From Bacteroidota bacterium (GTDB lineage: Bacteria; Bacteroidota; Ignavibacteria; Kryptoniales; JAKASW01): a DNA stretch of 64,000 nucleotides. Where the stretch lies: positions 1 through 64,000 of the forward strand of contig JAJZNW010000013.1 of the NCBI GenBank assembly GCA_021811615.1, read 5' to 3'. A model generated the notes under the pieces. It did not search any database. It was not told where the DNA came from and saw only the letters and a list, made by a program, of their open reading frames with translations. Shown piece after piece: positions 35,101 to 45,165 of this stretch (its first letter is position 1; each line of letters begins with the position of its first letter). The position numbers and the translations under genes are program-made.

Positions 35101-35851
35101 TCTTGTGACCAATGCCAGGGACGCAATCGGGGAAGTCGGAACGATTGCCATAGAAACATCTAACGCTTTTATGACTGAGCGGCTAGTCAAGGACAGGCTG
35201 GATATGGCCCCCGGTGAGTATGTCGTCTTGAGTGTCTCCGATGACGGCGCAGGGATCGACAGCGATATCATGGGCAAGATATTCGAGCCATTCTTCACGA
35301 CTAAACCGAAAGGGCAGGGCACCGGGCTCGGGCTTTCGACTGTCTATGGGATCGTCAGGCAGAACGGAGGTCACATCAGCGTCTATAGTGAGTTAGGGAT
35401 TGGAACAACTTTCAAGATTTACCTTCCACGATACTATGGGACTCTGGAGAAATCTCAAACGGAAGAGAAAACGGCCGACGTTACCGGCACAGAAACCGTC
35501 CTTATTGTGGAAGATCAATCTCAGCTTCTTGAACTGTCTAAAACCGTTCTTGAAGGTTATGGCTACAAAGTCCTTTCGGCCCAGAAACCAGGCGAGGCGA
35601 TCTTACTCTGCATGGCATGCAAAGGCAACATACATGTCCTTCTCACGGATGTCATAATGCCCGAGATGAACGGTAAAGAACTCAGGGCAAAGATCGAGAC
35701 CATCGTCCCCGGCATCAAGACAGTGTTCATGTCGGGATACACCGCCGATATCATAGCGGAACGCGGAGTGTTGGAGAAGGACGTTGAGTTCATCCAGAAG
35801 CCGTTCACACCTTACGCGCTCGCTGAAAAGATCAGGCAAGTCTTAAACTGA
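32186..35851 (+). CDS. Multi-PAS hybrid sensor histidine kinase/response regulator
   Basis: A 1221-residue membrane signalling protein. TM1 (about 15-33), a 260-residue periplasmic Cache-like sensor, TM2 (about 300-322), then four PAS domains (about 345-460, 475-595, 605-725, 730-845), several ending in the conserved D(I/V)TE or DISD. HisKA carries H864 in GGVAHDYNN, followed by an HATPase domain (DDGAGIDSD, GTGLGLSTVYGI) and a C-terminal receiver with D1155 in LLTDVIMPEMNG. No DNA-binding output, so a partner regulator must exist elsewhere. No Shine-Dalgarno before the ATG. Confidence 0.93.
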   Translation: MRKATSSTRVSPRTLLILSSLVSLVLIASGVVYYNVEKNRILGQNYLGIASVANLKIREIERWRLERLADAREIAGSPLMDRAIFRWLKSRTDTSVRSEIEKQLQLEKKLSLYTNAFVVDTSGRAIIAGGNRLPDIGATEKSYFEQTLRTREPVLGDIFHGSGGREYIDVMDAVVRPSGRPAAVVVLRSDATNFLFPLLNSWPVPSRTAETVLVEVRGHNAVVLNSLRFNKTVPGSTVIPLSNIENPAVQAALGREGMFQGKDYRGKHVLADLRAIPGSRWYLIAKVDSSEIFRELRYRAGVVALLAALIIILLFSATAYAHRDRQAEVYRELYERESELREIHEEYRATVYSIGDGVITTDIKGCIKQMNPVAEQLTGWRESEARGNPLEIIFMTVREETGTAAKMEFERVLSEGVVIGSREPTILTSKDGRRYPVSYTIAPIHDDTWKGVGSVLVFQDESAGREAERRLKESEGNYRNLVQMSPDAIIIYQDDKIAFINDPGARLAGATGPQELIGKPISMFMNPDSLKESKAREERILRGEKVTYPVEDKYVRVDGTIVPVEISAGPTNFGGKIAVQVVIRDVTERIKRELELHESEERFRTLFENSTIGLYRTTPDGRILLSNPALLKMIGYDSFKELASRNLEEEGFEPDYARRDFIQRIERDGEVIGLESAWTRKDGSVIQVRENARAMRDSNGNTLYYDGTVEDITEHRKAEHALRESEAKFRALVEGSASAIWIHDGLHFLYANPTAVRLTGYAPEEFARLDVTDLHLPEERGPLKDRMTRRLAGEDVLNHFESRVLRKNGDLVWADFTASLIEYRDRPAIIVSAYDISDRKRLEEQLIQSQKMEGLGRLAGGVAHDYNNMLGVIIGYAQLLLKRMPKDTPEYRYVELIDSASNRGADLTKQLLAFARKEIVTPKPIDPNETLASLHSMLVKLIGENITLKFHPGTDVWNIKIDQTQFGQVLVNLVTNARDAIGEVGTIAIETSNAFMTERLVKDRLDMAPGEYVVLSVSDDGAGIDSDIMGKIFEPFFTTKPKGQGTGLGLSTVYGIVRQNGGHISVYSELGIGTTFKIYLPRYYGTLEKSQTEEKTADVTGTETVLIVEDQSQLLELSKTVLEGYGYKVLSAQKPGEAILLCMACKGNIHVLLTDVIMPEMNGKELRAKIETIVPGIKTVFMSGYTADIIAERGVLEKDVEFIQKPFTPYALAEKIRQVLN

Positions 35852-35871
35852 TCCGATGAATCCTGACGGAA

Positions 35872-38800
35872 TCAGCTTCCTATCGACACGTGGACGTTGA
35901 CACCCGCCTCGTTGGTGGTCGTTCCGGGGATGGGGGAGCCGGGCGCCGTCGGCACTATCCGGGTGTTTTTGTAGTATAAAGACGCGGTCACACGCGAACT
36001 GAGAGAATACTGGAACTGCAAATCGATGGATATCTGGCTGGTTCCGTCGATTGGCGTACTGCCCGCGCTGATATCCTGAACCTGATAGGAATAACTTGTC
36101 GTCTGCGATACCGAGTAGCTTGCGCTTATGTTGATATTGTTCTTCAGGTTCAACCCGAGGAAGGGAAGAGACAAACCCTGTTTCTCATATTGGGCGGTAA
36201 CGGAGAGCTGCCCCGTATACGATTCGGCGATGGTCTGGGACGAGGGATTCAAAGAATACTGCGTACTTGAGTTGTAAAGAACAGACCCGGATATGGTCGC
36301 GTTCGTAAAATTTTTGAAGGCGACATTCATCCCCAGGAGCGGTTGGAAGCCGTAAGAGACCGATTGATCGTTCGTGACTTCGCCCTGGCCGTTAGTGTTG
36401 GTCCAGGACCGGCTGTACGACGATTGGTAGGCATCATTTAAGCTGACCTGGGACGCGAATGTCTTGAAGAGCGGAAGGTTCTCGAGGCCGTCCCACGAAA
36501 ACGAGTAATTGAGATCGGGTGCGAATTCTCCGAACACCTTGTTGAGGATCGGGAATGTCTCGAAGCCTTGCAGAAATGCCTTGGACAAATTCTGTGCTGG
36601 AGTGGAATTCGGGCTCGAAGAATTGAGCTTCTTGTAATCCGCTGCTACCTGGTTGATACCGCTCTTGAATGCCGAAAATATAAATACCGGCGGAAGCGTG
36701 AAGAAACTTTTGGTGACCTGTCCACTTATCTGCGTGCTGATGCTATTCAGGATTACGTTCCCGGCAGAATCCACCGTGAAAGTGGTATTACGGTTGTAAG
36801 ACCATGCGACATTCCACGAGAGATTCAGCTGTGCCCCTGCCCACAGATTGCGCGACGTAGTGATCGTCAGGTTGTTGCTGTTCGAGAAATTGTCAGTGAT
36901 GTTCACGCCGTTTATTGCGACCCTCCTGGTCGGCCCGAGCGAGAATTTGAAGAACGGGAAAGCTTTCTTCGGCTTGAGCGACAGCGCACCGTAAGGGTCA
37001 GACACGAGACCAAGCTGGTACAGCTGGGACGGGCCGAGCTCCGGGTTGCTTTGCTGGATGAAAGGCAGGCTGAAGAAATTTCCCATCCCGGGCCGAAGGC
37101 TCGGGAGTCCGCCGTTAGTAGCTGTGTTTGTAGATGAGAAATTGAACCCGATGTTCTGAAAATCGAGGAAAGGAACCTTGATCAGGTAGTCGAGAAGCTG
37201 ACCTATGCTCGGCGAGTTCCCTGATGAAGTGTCCGGCTTTGGCGCCGCAAATTCCTCGCGTCCCCTTCTTCGTCCACGCCCGGGACCGGGTGCTGGAGAT
37301 GCTGCCGTTCCTGCGCTAAACCACGGATCCGTCAGCGACTTCAGATACAGATTGGTGCCGAGCTGCAGCGAAGAATTGTAGCCCGCGCTTCTACCAAGGG
37401 CCCCCTGCTGGGCTGAATTGTTCCACTGGTAACCTGAATTGTAGCTTGCCTGCAGGGTCAGGTATTTCTGAATCCCGAGCGGAAGATGCGGGGAAGTGGA
37501 GAGGGCGAACTGTTCGGAGAAGGCGTAGTCTTCTCCGAAGTTGATCAAACCGCCGTTGAGAAAAATCTGCCGGAACACATAGGAATCGGGGAGGAGATTC
37601 AGTGCGCCTACCGAATTTGTATCGGACTCTGTTGAGACGAGCGAGCTGTTGTCGCTGAAGTTGTAGCTTATGCTCGGGTTGAGAATCCCGTTATTCGTAA
37701 GCTGCCATGTGAAACCTCCACCCCTCTGTGCGATGAAATTCGGCGTGATAATGGGCGTAGACTGCGACCAGAGATCGTTGATGGTAAGCGATCTGTTCGC
37801 GTTCATGGAAAGATTGAACGAATTGGGCAAATACCTTAACTGGAAATCGTGCGAGCGATCGGCGGCGTTCCCGTTAGCGGACGCAAACGGAGTAATGAAC
37901 GCCATTGGATCAAGCTGGACCGAGTACCCGGCGTTGTATTGCCAAGACCATTGGTTCCCATATTTCGTCTGTGTGTTCCTGAACTTCGAACCGCTCCAGC
38001 TGAACCCCATCGTAATATTGTCGACGATGTCCTTTACGTACCACTGATTGGAAGGGAATTCTATTCTCATGTTTGAAATAGACCACTGGTCGTTGACCGA
38101 AAGCGACTGGGAACTCAACAAAAGGCTGTCTGCTAACGCTGCCGCCCGGCTTGGGGAAACATCCTGGCTTATTAAATAGCTGGTCCTTTTCCTTACTGCC
38201 TCCGTCACCAGGACGTCGCTGTTAGGTAAATAAAGAGGATTCGCGAAGGACTCCGTATGGTTATAATAAAATGGGATCGACGTCCCTATCCATGCACGCG
38301 GGAGGAAGCGGCTAAGGTTGAACGATCCGCTTATTCCCCAGTTGAGCTGGGCGTTCAAGTTTCCGAATTGAGTTGTCAGGGAATGGAAATATGGACTCAC
38401 GCTGGTGTAGTTGAAGGAGATCGAACCGAAATCTGCCAGCTGAAGATTGCTTGACAACTGGTAAGCCAGACCCGGAGTGTTGTTCACGTTAGTCAGTCTC
38501 AGTACGTCGACCCATATTTCTCCCGTGAGTGGAAGCGGTGTCCCTGTGCGTGCAGGGTTGGTTACCCCTATTTGGAAATAGGTCACCTCCTGAAGTGAAG
38601 GATTTCCTTCCACCCAATAAGTCGCGCCCGGCGTTCCGTTGTCGGCCGGGTATGGCGGGATAACCTGGTTTACCGAGTCGCGCTTCTCCTTCAGCGCCGT
38701 AAGGCTTGCCAGGTTGATGACAAAATCCTGCCACCCCGGCTTGATGGGTTGCCTGTATTCGTAAAAGTTGTTCGCGTCGGTGCCGAATCTGAGGTAGACA

Positions 38801-41800
38801 GAAGCATCGTAATCTGTCGAATCGACATAGTTGAATGACGGATCACCATGCACGTACATCTTCATCGTATGGTAATTGAAGACGTTCATGGCTTGAGGAA
38901 CAACCTTGTAAACATACCGCGTGCTATCGTCCTGAAGGCCGTTGAGAATCAATGCCAGCGATTGCTGGTTGCCCAGGAGCGGCCCGCTCGTGCTGGAATT
39001 CACCACCGGTCTCAGGCCGGGGGCAGGCGGTGTGTACCCGGGGTTGTCTTCGATGCTTACCACGGATACCTGCATCGTGCTGTCGTTCGGATTCGGAGTC
39101 TTCCAATAATTCCCGACCAGTTCGACTTTTGCAATTTTGATCCGCATAGGAGCGGTCATGCCGTTGAACCACATGCGGACGTACTGGACGTTGGTGAGCG
39201 TCGGGCTTCCTACCGCTCGCGAGTAATCCTGCAGCGGGATGATGTACTGGAACCATCCTTGATTTCCTCCGCCGGCTATGAACTTATTATGAGTAGTGTC
39301 GAGCTTCACCGCGTATTCGAAATAACTGTTCTGTAGATCGAGGGTGCCGTTGTGGTTGAGATCTTCCGTGTCGGGGAACTTGCCCCAGGATGCGACGTGG
39401 TTCCCTTCTGTCCCGTTTACCCTGTAGTACATGCTGTCGGGCGGATTGAGCGGAGGACTTGACGAAAAATAGTAGTCGTCGCCGTCGGGATCCTGTCCGG
39501 TAGGATCCCAAGGTCTGCCCGGGTCTGCGACTATCCATGGAAAGTCCGCCCTCTCTTTCGCGTCGTTAATTCCGTCTATTCCATAATCGAGAGTATCCGA
39601 GATCAGGGCGTTGTAACCGTAAGGATCCTCCGTGTGCAATACCCGATCTCCGATGACGTCCTCGCTTATTTGACCCAGATCGATGTGCATCGTGCCGGGA
39701 CCGGGAGCACTTACAATCTTCATCCAGATCTCGATATATGTAATGTTCTGCGACAGCAGGTCGCTCGCGTTCGAGGAGAGGAGTGTCATCATTCCTCCCC
39801 AGTTCTCGCTCGGATCCGCGAGAAGTGTGGAATCGAGGTTCTTTGTGCGATTGAACTGTCCCCTAACCGTATCCAGCATTCCGATGGAAAGTACAGTCTG
39901 ATTCTGCTGGCTGGACGCCACCTGCTTCTGCGGCCAGATTTCCTTGACGCTCGTTTCGCCGGGCAGCCTGTTGTACCAGTACGTCCAGGCTCTGTAGTAG
40001 TTCTTGACCGAATCGACGATGCCGGGATGAAGCGAGTCGAGGACCGAAACAGCAGGCGGGCTTGCCATGGTCCAGTTAGAAAATGTTATCGGGAGCGGTA
40101 TCGTCTTCTTTGCACCTTCGAAGTCGTCTATGTATGCCATTCCCTGATGATGGTCGTCCGGAATCACACTCTGACTTGTGTTCGGGTTCGGAAGCATGTA
40201 GGCCGCTTCGCCGTGCATTGTAATGCTTGATGGTGCGGTGGTCTGCAAGATCGGAAGTGCGTTGAGAGCTGTGGTCAGGAACGGCAGCTTGATGATCGTT
40301 CCTGCGTCGGCTTCCAGCATCAGATTGCTTATGGGCTCCTGTCCCAGCCGGATGTTGGTGACCGGCGACTGCTGCGAGTAGTTCATGAGCGTGAAGCCGA
40401 TGTCGGTGTTCTTGTTCACCCTGTAATCGGCCCTGAGACCAGAAAGTGACTTAGATGCGAGCTGAAATAAATCGTTGGTCTGGTATTGTATCTGAACGTT
40501 GGCCCCGGGCTGGAGAGCCGCCTGGTCCAGTATCTGTACTTCCCCTGTTACATAGTCGATCGTGTAATCTGAGCCCTCGGTCAGCGGCGAGCCATTGAGG
40601 AGTACCTTCACGCTGCCTTGGACAAGATTGAAGCCGAGGTTGTAGTGAGAAGTGACGGAGCTCGTGTAAGACCCGGTTATAAGGAACCTGTCTCTCGAAG
40701 TAAAATCGTTCTCCGCCGACTGGAGCGTCGTATCGTATATTGCACTGTAAGTGAAGGAATCCGGCGTGGCTATATTCTGGCCCTGCGGTCCGGAGTAGTC
40801 CTTGAACGCTTCGACAAATGGCTCGAGGTAAGGCAGTATGATCTCGCCGCTCGTGGGATCTATGTCTATGCCCGGATTCCAGTCCATCACTCCGTCAGGA
40901 GGGCCCGTTCCGTTCGGTCCCGTCTTGTCGAGTCCGAATACCTGCAGAAGGTTTATGTTGTCGATCGTGTTCTGTGACGCCTGGCCGGGGACGGTGTAGA
41001 CTATCTGCACGTCCTTCAATGAATTCTGAGTGAGGTTCAATCCGCCGGTAGGATAGATGTTTCGAAGCATGAGTCTCCATGCGTCGGTCTCGCTCGGTAT
41101 CGGGTTTGCCGGGACGATCATGTTCAACACCAGCGGAAGATTCGATGTATCCGTGTTCGCAAATGTACCGTACACGCTGCTGTTGGTACTGAAGGCTATG
41201 GCAACCACCTGGTTCGACTGGAAGGAAGTGTTCAGGGTCAGTACGCCCGTCCTGGGATCTATCGAGAATTCGGACGATTTGAGCTTCTCAAAGTATCCGC
41301 TCTCAATCTGCCAGCTGCCGCTGTCCGAGACCTGCCCGTTGCGGAGTGAACTATACAATCCCGGATCTTCCTGAAGCGAAGGGAGATCGATGACGGCGTA
41401 TCCCTTCCTGAGATTTGTGTTCAATGCGCTCGAAGGCTGGGAGATGTATACTTCGTAATTGGTCACAAGCTTGTTTGCGTCGAACTGGTTGCCGTTGTTC
41501 TGGTAATATCTTTCATACTCTCCGATATACATCGTATCGATGAAGAAGTGATTCGTCGCGAACTGGTAGGCGTGAAGCGAGAATGTCTGGCTCGACGAGC
41601 CGTTGCTCACTGTCAAAGTCTTGCTCTGACCTTTCTGCTGGCTCGCCAGAGCCGTTAAGGTCAACGGTCCAAACTGGAATTTGGCCTTCAACCCGAAGAG
41701 CGCCTGGCTGTTCCCGATGAATGAAGATGGAGTGTTCATCGAGACGTTCCCCGCTTCCACGCTCTTCACGATCTCATCGGGATATCCCGTGTATTTCAGC

Positions 41801-42837
41801 TTCACCTGGTTTTCGTAGTTGAATTGATTCTGCGTATCCCAGTTGGCCGCAATGTTCAGCTTGTTGCCGACTGTGCCGTTGACATTTATCTGGAGAGACT
41901 GGTTGAAGGCAGGCTGGTTTGAGACATTTCCCAGCTGGGAGAGCGTCTGCGCGTTGAGCTTCTGGTTGCGCCATCCGCCCTGTATGTCGACTGAGCCCGA
42001 AACCTGCAGGTTGATTTGGGGAGGACCGAAAATGCTCAGGACAGGATTGGACGGAATCGGTATGCTGATGTTCGTGACTCCGGCCATGAGCGATTCGAGG
42101 CCGCCTACCTTTTTCAGAACATACGCGTGTGCGAGGGTTGCCCACGTGTTGTTTATCATATGCCGGCTCTCGATCTTGATGTATTCACCAAGTGGAATCT
42201 GGAGCGGGATCCTGATATCGTGCCCGAGCGCCGTCTCTCGGATTTCCATGTATCTTCCGGTCGAATCCAGAAGCGTGCTGTACTGTACCGCGTTTGAAGT
42301 CAGGAATAGGGGATAGTGGTACGGCTCGAAGATCGGCGCCTGTGGGTGAACCGGTCGCATGTGCTGCAACCACGCCGAGAGTCTAAGACTATCGGGCTGT
42401 GAACTGCTGTCGGCGGATACGGACCTCGCCGGGGTTCCAGACCTGTCGGCCGGTGGGATGGACGAGGGGGCAGAAGAGGTGTCGGTTCTATCGGAAGTCG
42501 TTCGGGAAGTGTCCTGTGGGATAGAGGCGACCCGGGCACCCGGCTTTTCTCTTCGCTGACCGCTCTGTTGACCGTTGATCGGCCGCTTACTTACCGACCT
42601 TGATTCACGAGGGGACGAGTATTCATAAGGCCAATCGGCTGGTTCCGCATACACGTCACCCCCCTGGCCATCTTCGTCGGTCAGTAAGTATTTTCTTCTG
42701 CCTGGAAACCTTGCGGGGGCTCTGAATCCACCGCCGGTAACTACCCAGTCACTGGGTCCGAAGGACTTCGCGGCGGCAATCAATAGCAGCAACGCCGGAA
42801 GCGCAAAATATATTAAGAGGAATTTGTTTTTTTCCAC
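35872..42837 (-). CDS. sprA: SprA, outer-membrane translocon of type IX secretion
   Basis: A 2321-residue outer-membrane protein. A hydrophobic leader (about 5-25), a Pro/Ser-rich stretch, then a huge set of beta-strand pairs with Asn/Ser/Tyr-rich segments, matching SprA/Sov, the 36-strand barrel through which type IX cargo leaves the cell in Bacteroidota. Recognisable SprA features include the repeated N-terminal domain region and DDFEGAKKTIPL with surrounding tryptophan-rich text. GTG start; the message is about 100 nt longer upstream. No other T9SS component (PorK-N, PorV, SprE) is in the window. Confidence 0.92.
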   Translation of the reverse strand: MEKNKFLLIYFALPALLLLIAAAKSFGPSDWVVTGGGFRAPARFPGRRKYLLTDEDGQGGDVYAEPADWPYEYSSPRESRSVSKRPINGQQSGQRREKPGARVASIPQDTSRTTSDRTDTSSAPSSIPPADRSGTPARSVSADSSSQPDSLRLSAWLQHMRPVHPQAPIFEPYHYPLFLTSNAVQYSTLLDSTGRYMEIRETALGHDIRIPLQIPLGEYIKIESRHMINNTWATLAHAYVLKKVGGLESLMAGVTNISIPIPSNPVLSIFGPPQINLQVSGSVDIQGGWRNQKLNAQTLSQLGNVSNQPAFNQSLQINVNGTVGNKLNIAANWDTQNQFNYENQVKLKYTGYPDEIVKSVEAGNVSMNTPSSFIGNSQALFGLKAKFQFGPLTLTALASQQKGQSKTLTVSNGSSSQTFSLHAYQFATNHFFIDTMYIGEYERYYQNNGNQFDANKLVTNYEVYISQPSSALNTNLRKGYAVIDLPSLQEDPGLYSSLRNGQVSDSGSWQIESGYFEKLKSSEFSIDPRTGVLTLNTSFQSNQVVAIAFSTNSSVYGTFANTDTSNLPLVLNMIVPANPIPSETDAWRLMLRNIYPTGGLNLTQNSLKDVQIVYTVPGQASQNTIDNINLLQVFGLDKTGPNGTGPPDGVMDWNPGIDIDPTSGEIILPYLEPFVEAFKDYSGPQGQNIATPDSFTYSAIYDTTLQSAENDFTSRDRFLITGSYTSSVTSHYNLGFNLVQGSVKVLLNGSPLTEGSDYTIDYVTGEVQILDQAALQPGANVQIQYQTNDLFQLASKSLSGLRADYRVNKNTDIGFTLMNYSQQSPVTNIRLGQEPISNLMLEADAGTIIKLPFLTTALNALPILQTTAPSSITMHGEAAYMLPNPNTSQSVIPDDHHQGMAYIDDFEGAKKTIPLPITFSNWTMASPPAVSVLDSLHPGIVDSVKNYYRAWTYWYNRLPGETSVKEIWPQKQVASSQQNQTVLSIGMLDTVRGQFNRTKNLDSTLLADPSENWGGMMTLLSSNASDLLSQNITYIEIWMKIVSAPGPGTMHIDLGQISEDVIGDRVLHTEDPYGYNALISDTLDYGIDGINDAKERADFPWIVADPGRPWDPTGQDPDGDDYYFSSSPPLNPPDSMYYRVNGTEGNHVASWGKFPDTEDLNHNGTLDLQNSYFEYAVKLDTTHNKFIAGGGNQGWFQYIIPLQDYSRAVGSPTLTNVQYVRMWFNGMTAPMRIKIAKVELVGNYWKTPNPNDSTMQVSVVSIEDNPGYTPPAPGLRPVVNSSTSGPLLGNQQSLALILNGLQDDSTRYVYKVVPQAMNVFNYHTMKMYVHGDPSFNYVDSTDYDASVYLRFGTDANNFYEYRQPIKPGWQDFVINLASLTALKEKRDSVNQVIPPYPADNGTPGATYWVEGNPSLQEVTYFQIGVTNPARTGTPLPLTGEIWVDVLRLTNVNNTPGLAYQLSSNLQLADFGSISFNYTSVSPYFHSLTTQFGNLNAQLNWGISGSFNLSRFLPRAWIGTSIPFYYNHTESFANPLYLPNSDVLVTEAVRKRTSYLISQDVSPSRAAALADSLLLSSQSLSVNDQWSISNMRIEFPSNQWYVKDIVDNITMGFSWSGSKFRNTQTKYGNQWSWQYNAGYSVQLDPMAFITPFASANGNAADRSHDFQLRYLPNSFNLSMNANRSLTINDLWSQSTPIITPNFIAQRGGGFTWQLTNNGILNPSISYNFSDNSSLVSTESDTNSVGALNLLPDSYVFRQIFLNGGLINFGEDYAFSEQFALSTSPHLPLGIQKYLTLQASYNSGYQWNNSAQQGALGRSAGYNSSLQLGTNLYLKSLTDPWFSAGTAASPAPGPGRGRRRGREEFAAPKPDTSSGNSPSIGQLLDYLIKVPFLDFQNIGFNFSSTNTATNGGLPSLRPGMGNFFSLPFIQQSNPELGPSQLYQLGLVSDPYGALSLKPKKAFPFFKFSLGPTRRVAINGVNITDNFSNSNNLTITTSRNLWAGAQLNLSWNVAWSYNRNTTFTVDSAGNVILNSISTQISGQVTKSFFTLPPVFIFSAFKSGINQVAADYKKLNSSSPNSTPAQNLSKAFLQGFETFPILNKVFGEFAPDLNYSFSWDGLENLPLFKTFASQVSLNDAYQSSYSRSWTNTNGQGEVTNDQSVSYGFQPLLGMNVAFKNFTNATISGSVLYNSSTQYSLNPSSQTIAESYTGQLSVTAQYEKQGLSLPFLGLNLKNNINISASYSVSQTTSYSYQVQDISAGSTPIDGTSQISIDLQFQYSLSSRVTASLYYKNTRIVPTAPGSPIPGTTTNEAGVNVHVSIGS

Positions 42838-42938
42838 TGTACAGAATAGGCAAGTACTTCTCCTTCACATGGTTCTTCTAGCAAAACTGTATAAGTCTGT
42901 ACAAATGGTCCTTTAATCCACTCCCTTTTTCATTGGAA

Positions 42939-42967
42939 ATTATATACAAGCGTAGACTAATTATCAA
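42939..42967 (-). promoter_or_regulatory. Promoter for sprA, consensus sigma-70 type
   Basis: Reading leftward: TTGATA (42967-42962), 17 bp, TATAAT (42944-42939). A five-of-six -35 and a perfect -10 at the ideal spacing; the predicted leader is about 95 nt. Confidence 0.6.
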
Positions 42968-43315
42968 GTAAACAAAAAATGCATCCCCCAATTATTCGGC
43001 TTTTTTCCGGACTAATTTAATGCAGATTGAACGAATTGCACGCGAAACTCTCCTCCCCGCGAATTCTTTACCCGACCGTCGGAATGTATGCTCATAACCG
43101 CAGATTAACGCTGAGATCTAGAACCACGCTTCCATTTCATTTAAGGCCGGCAAAATCTAAATTGATCGTGTTAGGATCCGCGAATCGGGTGTCTGTAGTC
43201 TCAGCGTGTTACTCCACCATAATTCGTACCAACGATTAAGTCTGTGCCCCCTCGTGGGAAGAGACCGTCTCCTGCGCGGATAAGCAGGCACGTTATTCAA
43301 TTAACAGAGGAATAA
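42968..43315. other. Intergenic region upstream of ilvD
   Basis: No reading frame here looks coding. It holds palindromic element copy 2 (43099-43207) and a small CCTGC/GCAGG hairpin (43272-43289). I looked for a T-box or a leucine/isoleucine-rich leader peptide that could control ilvD and found neither. Confidence 0.4.
43099..43207. repeat. Intergenic palindromic element, copy 2 (split)
   Basis: CCGCAGATTAACGCTGAGA (43098-43116) shares the unit words CGCAGA and CGCTGA with copy 1. The reverse arm TCTCAGCGT (43199-43207) pairs perfectly over 9 bp with ACGCTGAGA (43108-43116), but the arms are 82 bp apart. Confidence 0.4.
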
Positions 43316-44986
43316 ATGAGAAGCGACGTCATCAAGAAAGGCTTCGAGCGCGCGCCGCACAGGAGTTTACTGCGCGCGGCCGGAGTGAAGGAAGAAGATT
43401 TTAAGAAGCCGTTCATAGCGGTAGTCAATTCATTCGTCGAGATTATACCGGGACACGTCCATCTGAACAAGGTCGGCGCGATCATCAAGGAAGAAATAAG
43501 AAAGGCGGGCGGCGTTCCCTTCGAGTTCAATACCATCGGCGTGGACGACGGGATTGCGATGGGGCATGCCGGCATGAAGTATTCGCTTCCCAGCAGGGAA
43601 CTGATAGCGGATTCTGTCGAGACCATGATACGCGCTCACCAGTTCGACGGCATGATATGCATTCCCAATTGCGATAAGATCGTCCCCGGGATGCTGATGG
43701 CCGCGATGAGAGTCAACATACCGGCGATTTTCGTCAGCGGCGGGCCGATGGCTGCCGGTCGGACTAAAGACGGCCGTACCGTCGACCTCATATCCGTGTT
43801 TGAGGGGGTCGGATCTTACCAGTCAGGAAAGATAAACGACGAACAGCTCCTCGACCTGGAAAGAAACGGCTGCCCGACCTGCGGTTCGTGCAGCGGGATG
43901 TTCACTGCAAATTCCATGAACTGTCTGACTGAAGCCCTCGGTCTGGGATTGCCCGGCAACGGCACGGTCCTCGCCGTCGATCCGAAACGCGAAGAACTCT
44001 ACCGTGCCGCCGCAAGGCAGATATTGAAACTCATCGAGATGGATCTGAAACCGCGGGACATCGTCACGGAGGAAGCCATTGGCAATGCCCTGGTTCTGGA
44101 CATGGCCATGGGTGGGAGCACCAATACTGTTCTGCATACGATGGCCATCGCTCACGAAGCGGGCATACACTACGACCTTAACAAAATCAATATCCTTTCC
44201 AGGACGACGCCGAACATTTGCAAGGTCAGCCCTTCGTCTTCGTACCATGTGGAGGATGTGGATCGTGCTGGCGGGGTCAGCGCTATCATGAAGGAAATCT
44301 CGAAAATCCCCGGACTCCTCTCCCTCGGTGTTAAGACCGTCACGGGAAAGAGCCTGGGTGAGAATATATCGGAAGTGGAATCGACGGATAAGGAATGCAT
44401 CAGGGAGATCGACAACGCCTACTCAAAGGATGGAGGTCTCACGGTCCTGTTCGGCAACCTTGCGCCGGAAGGGGCAATTGTGAAAACGGCAGGCGTAAAG
44501 AAGGAGATGCTCATGTTCGAAGGCGATGCGGTTGTCTTCGAATCGCAGGAGGATGCCGTTCAGGGAATCCTCGGAGGAAAAGTCAGACGGGGGAATGTCG
44601 TCGTGATTCGCTATGAAGGGCCGATGGGCGGACCTGGGATGCAGGAGATGCTCGCTCCAACTTCATACCTTATGGGAATGGGACTTGGTGACAGCGTTGC
44701 TCTTATCACCGACGGAAGATTCTCCGGCGGTACACGGGGCGCTTGCATAGGTCACGTGTCTCCGGAAGCTGCCGTAAAAGGTCCGATAGCCGCTATTCAA
44801 AACGGCGACCGGATACATTTAGACATTCCGGCAGGGAGACTTGAACTCCTTGTAGACAAAGGTGAGATCGAAAAGAGACTTGCCGCACTTCCAGCCTTTC
44901 AGCCTCGCATCAACTATGGTTATCTCGGCAGGTACGCCCGGCACGTGACGAGCGCGAACACTGGGGCAGTCCTTAAGGAATACTGA
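43316..44986 (+). CDS. ilvD: Dihydroxy-acid dehydratase
   Basis: A 556-residue Fe-S dehydratase for valine, leucine and isoleucine synthesis (dihydroxy-acid to 2-keto acid). Cluster ligands are visible: C119 in [13 protein letters not shown] and C192 in CPTCGSCSG. The third ligand position of the [2Fe-2S] subgroup is occupied by PGHVHL as in E. coli IlvD, which suggests the oxygen-sensitive [4Fe-4S] type. [11 protein letters not shown] near the C-terminus is the family signature. AGAGGAA precedes the ATG. No other branched-chain gene is adjacent. Confidence 0.96.
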   Translation: MRSDVIKKGFERAPHRSLLRAAGVKEEDFKKPFIAVVNSFVEIIPGHVHLNKVGAIIKEEIRKAGGVPFEFNTIGVDDGIAMGHAGMKYSLPSRELIADSVETMIRAHQFDGMICIPNCDKIVPGMLMAAMRVNIPAIFVSGGPMAAGRTKDGRTVDLISVFEGVGSYQSGKINDEQLLDLERNGCPTCGSCSGMFTANSMNCLTEALGLGLPGNGTVLAVDPKREELYRAAARQILKLIEMDLKPRDIVTEEAIGNALVLDMAMGGSTNTVLHTMAIAHEAGIHYDLNKINILSRTTPNICKVSPSSSYHVEDVDRAGGVSAIMKEISKIPGLLSLGVKTVTGKSLGENISEVESTDKECIREIDNAYSKDGGLTVLFGNLAPEGAIVKTAGVKKEMLMFEGDAVVFESQEDAVQGILGGKVRRGNVVVIRYEGPMGGPGMQEMLAPTSYLMGMGLGDSVALITDGRFSGGTRGACIGHVSPEAAVKGPIAAIQNGDRIHLDIPAGRLELLVDKGEIEKRLAALPAFQPRINYGYLGRYARHVTSANTGAVLKEY

Positions 44987-45097
44987 GGCCCATTTCAGAA
45001 GATCGTTTCTTCATTGGAATAAACCGGGCGGGATTTTCTATTTGTCCGCCTCGGGAGCTCCGGGGGACGACAATTGAACAAGAGTCATATCTCAGGC

Positions 45098-45134
45098 CTG
45101 TCGGGAGACGGAACAATTCTTCGCCTCCCGGCAG
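45098..45134. terminator. Hairpin between convergent genes
   Basis: A 10-bp stem with one G.U pair (45098-45107 with 45125-45134) and a 17-nt loop, in the gap between the ends of ilvD and the minus-strand secreted protein gene. No T-tract on either strand, so it may slow or stabilise 3' ends without being a classical terminator. Confidence 0.35.
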
Positions 45135-45165
45135 ATAATCTCAAAAATTCTTCGCTTCTAAACCT

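Noticed and set aside
39634-40230. 198-codon open frame opposite sprA, and several similar long frames opposite alaS and the hybrid kinase
   Set aside because: These are mirror frames produced by GC-rich third positions of real genes; none has a ribosome site or family motif.
42968-43315. T-box or leader-peptide attenuation of ilvD
   Set aside because: No T-box sequence, no branched-chain-rich leader peptide and no terminator/antiterminator pair with a T-run could be found.
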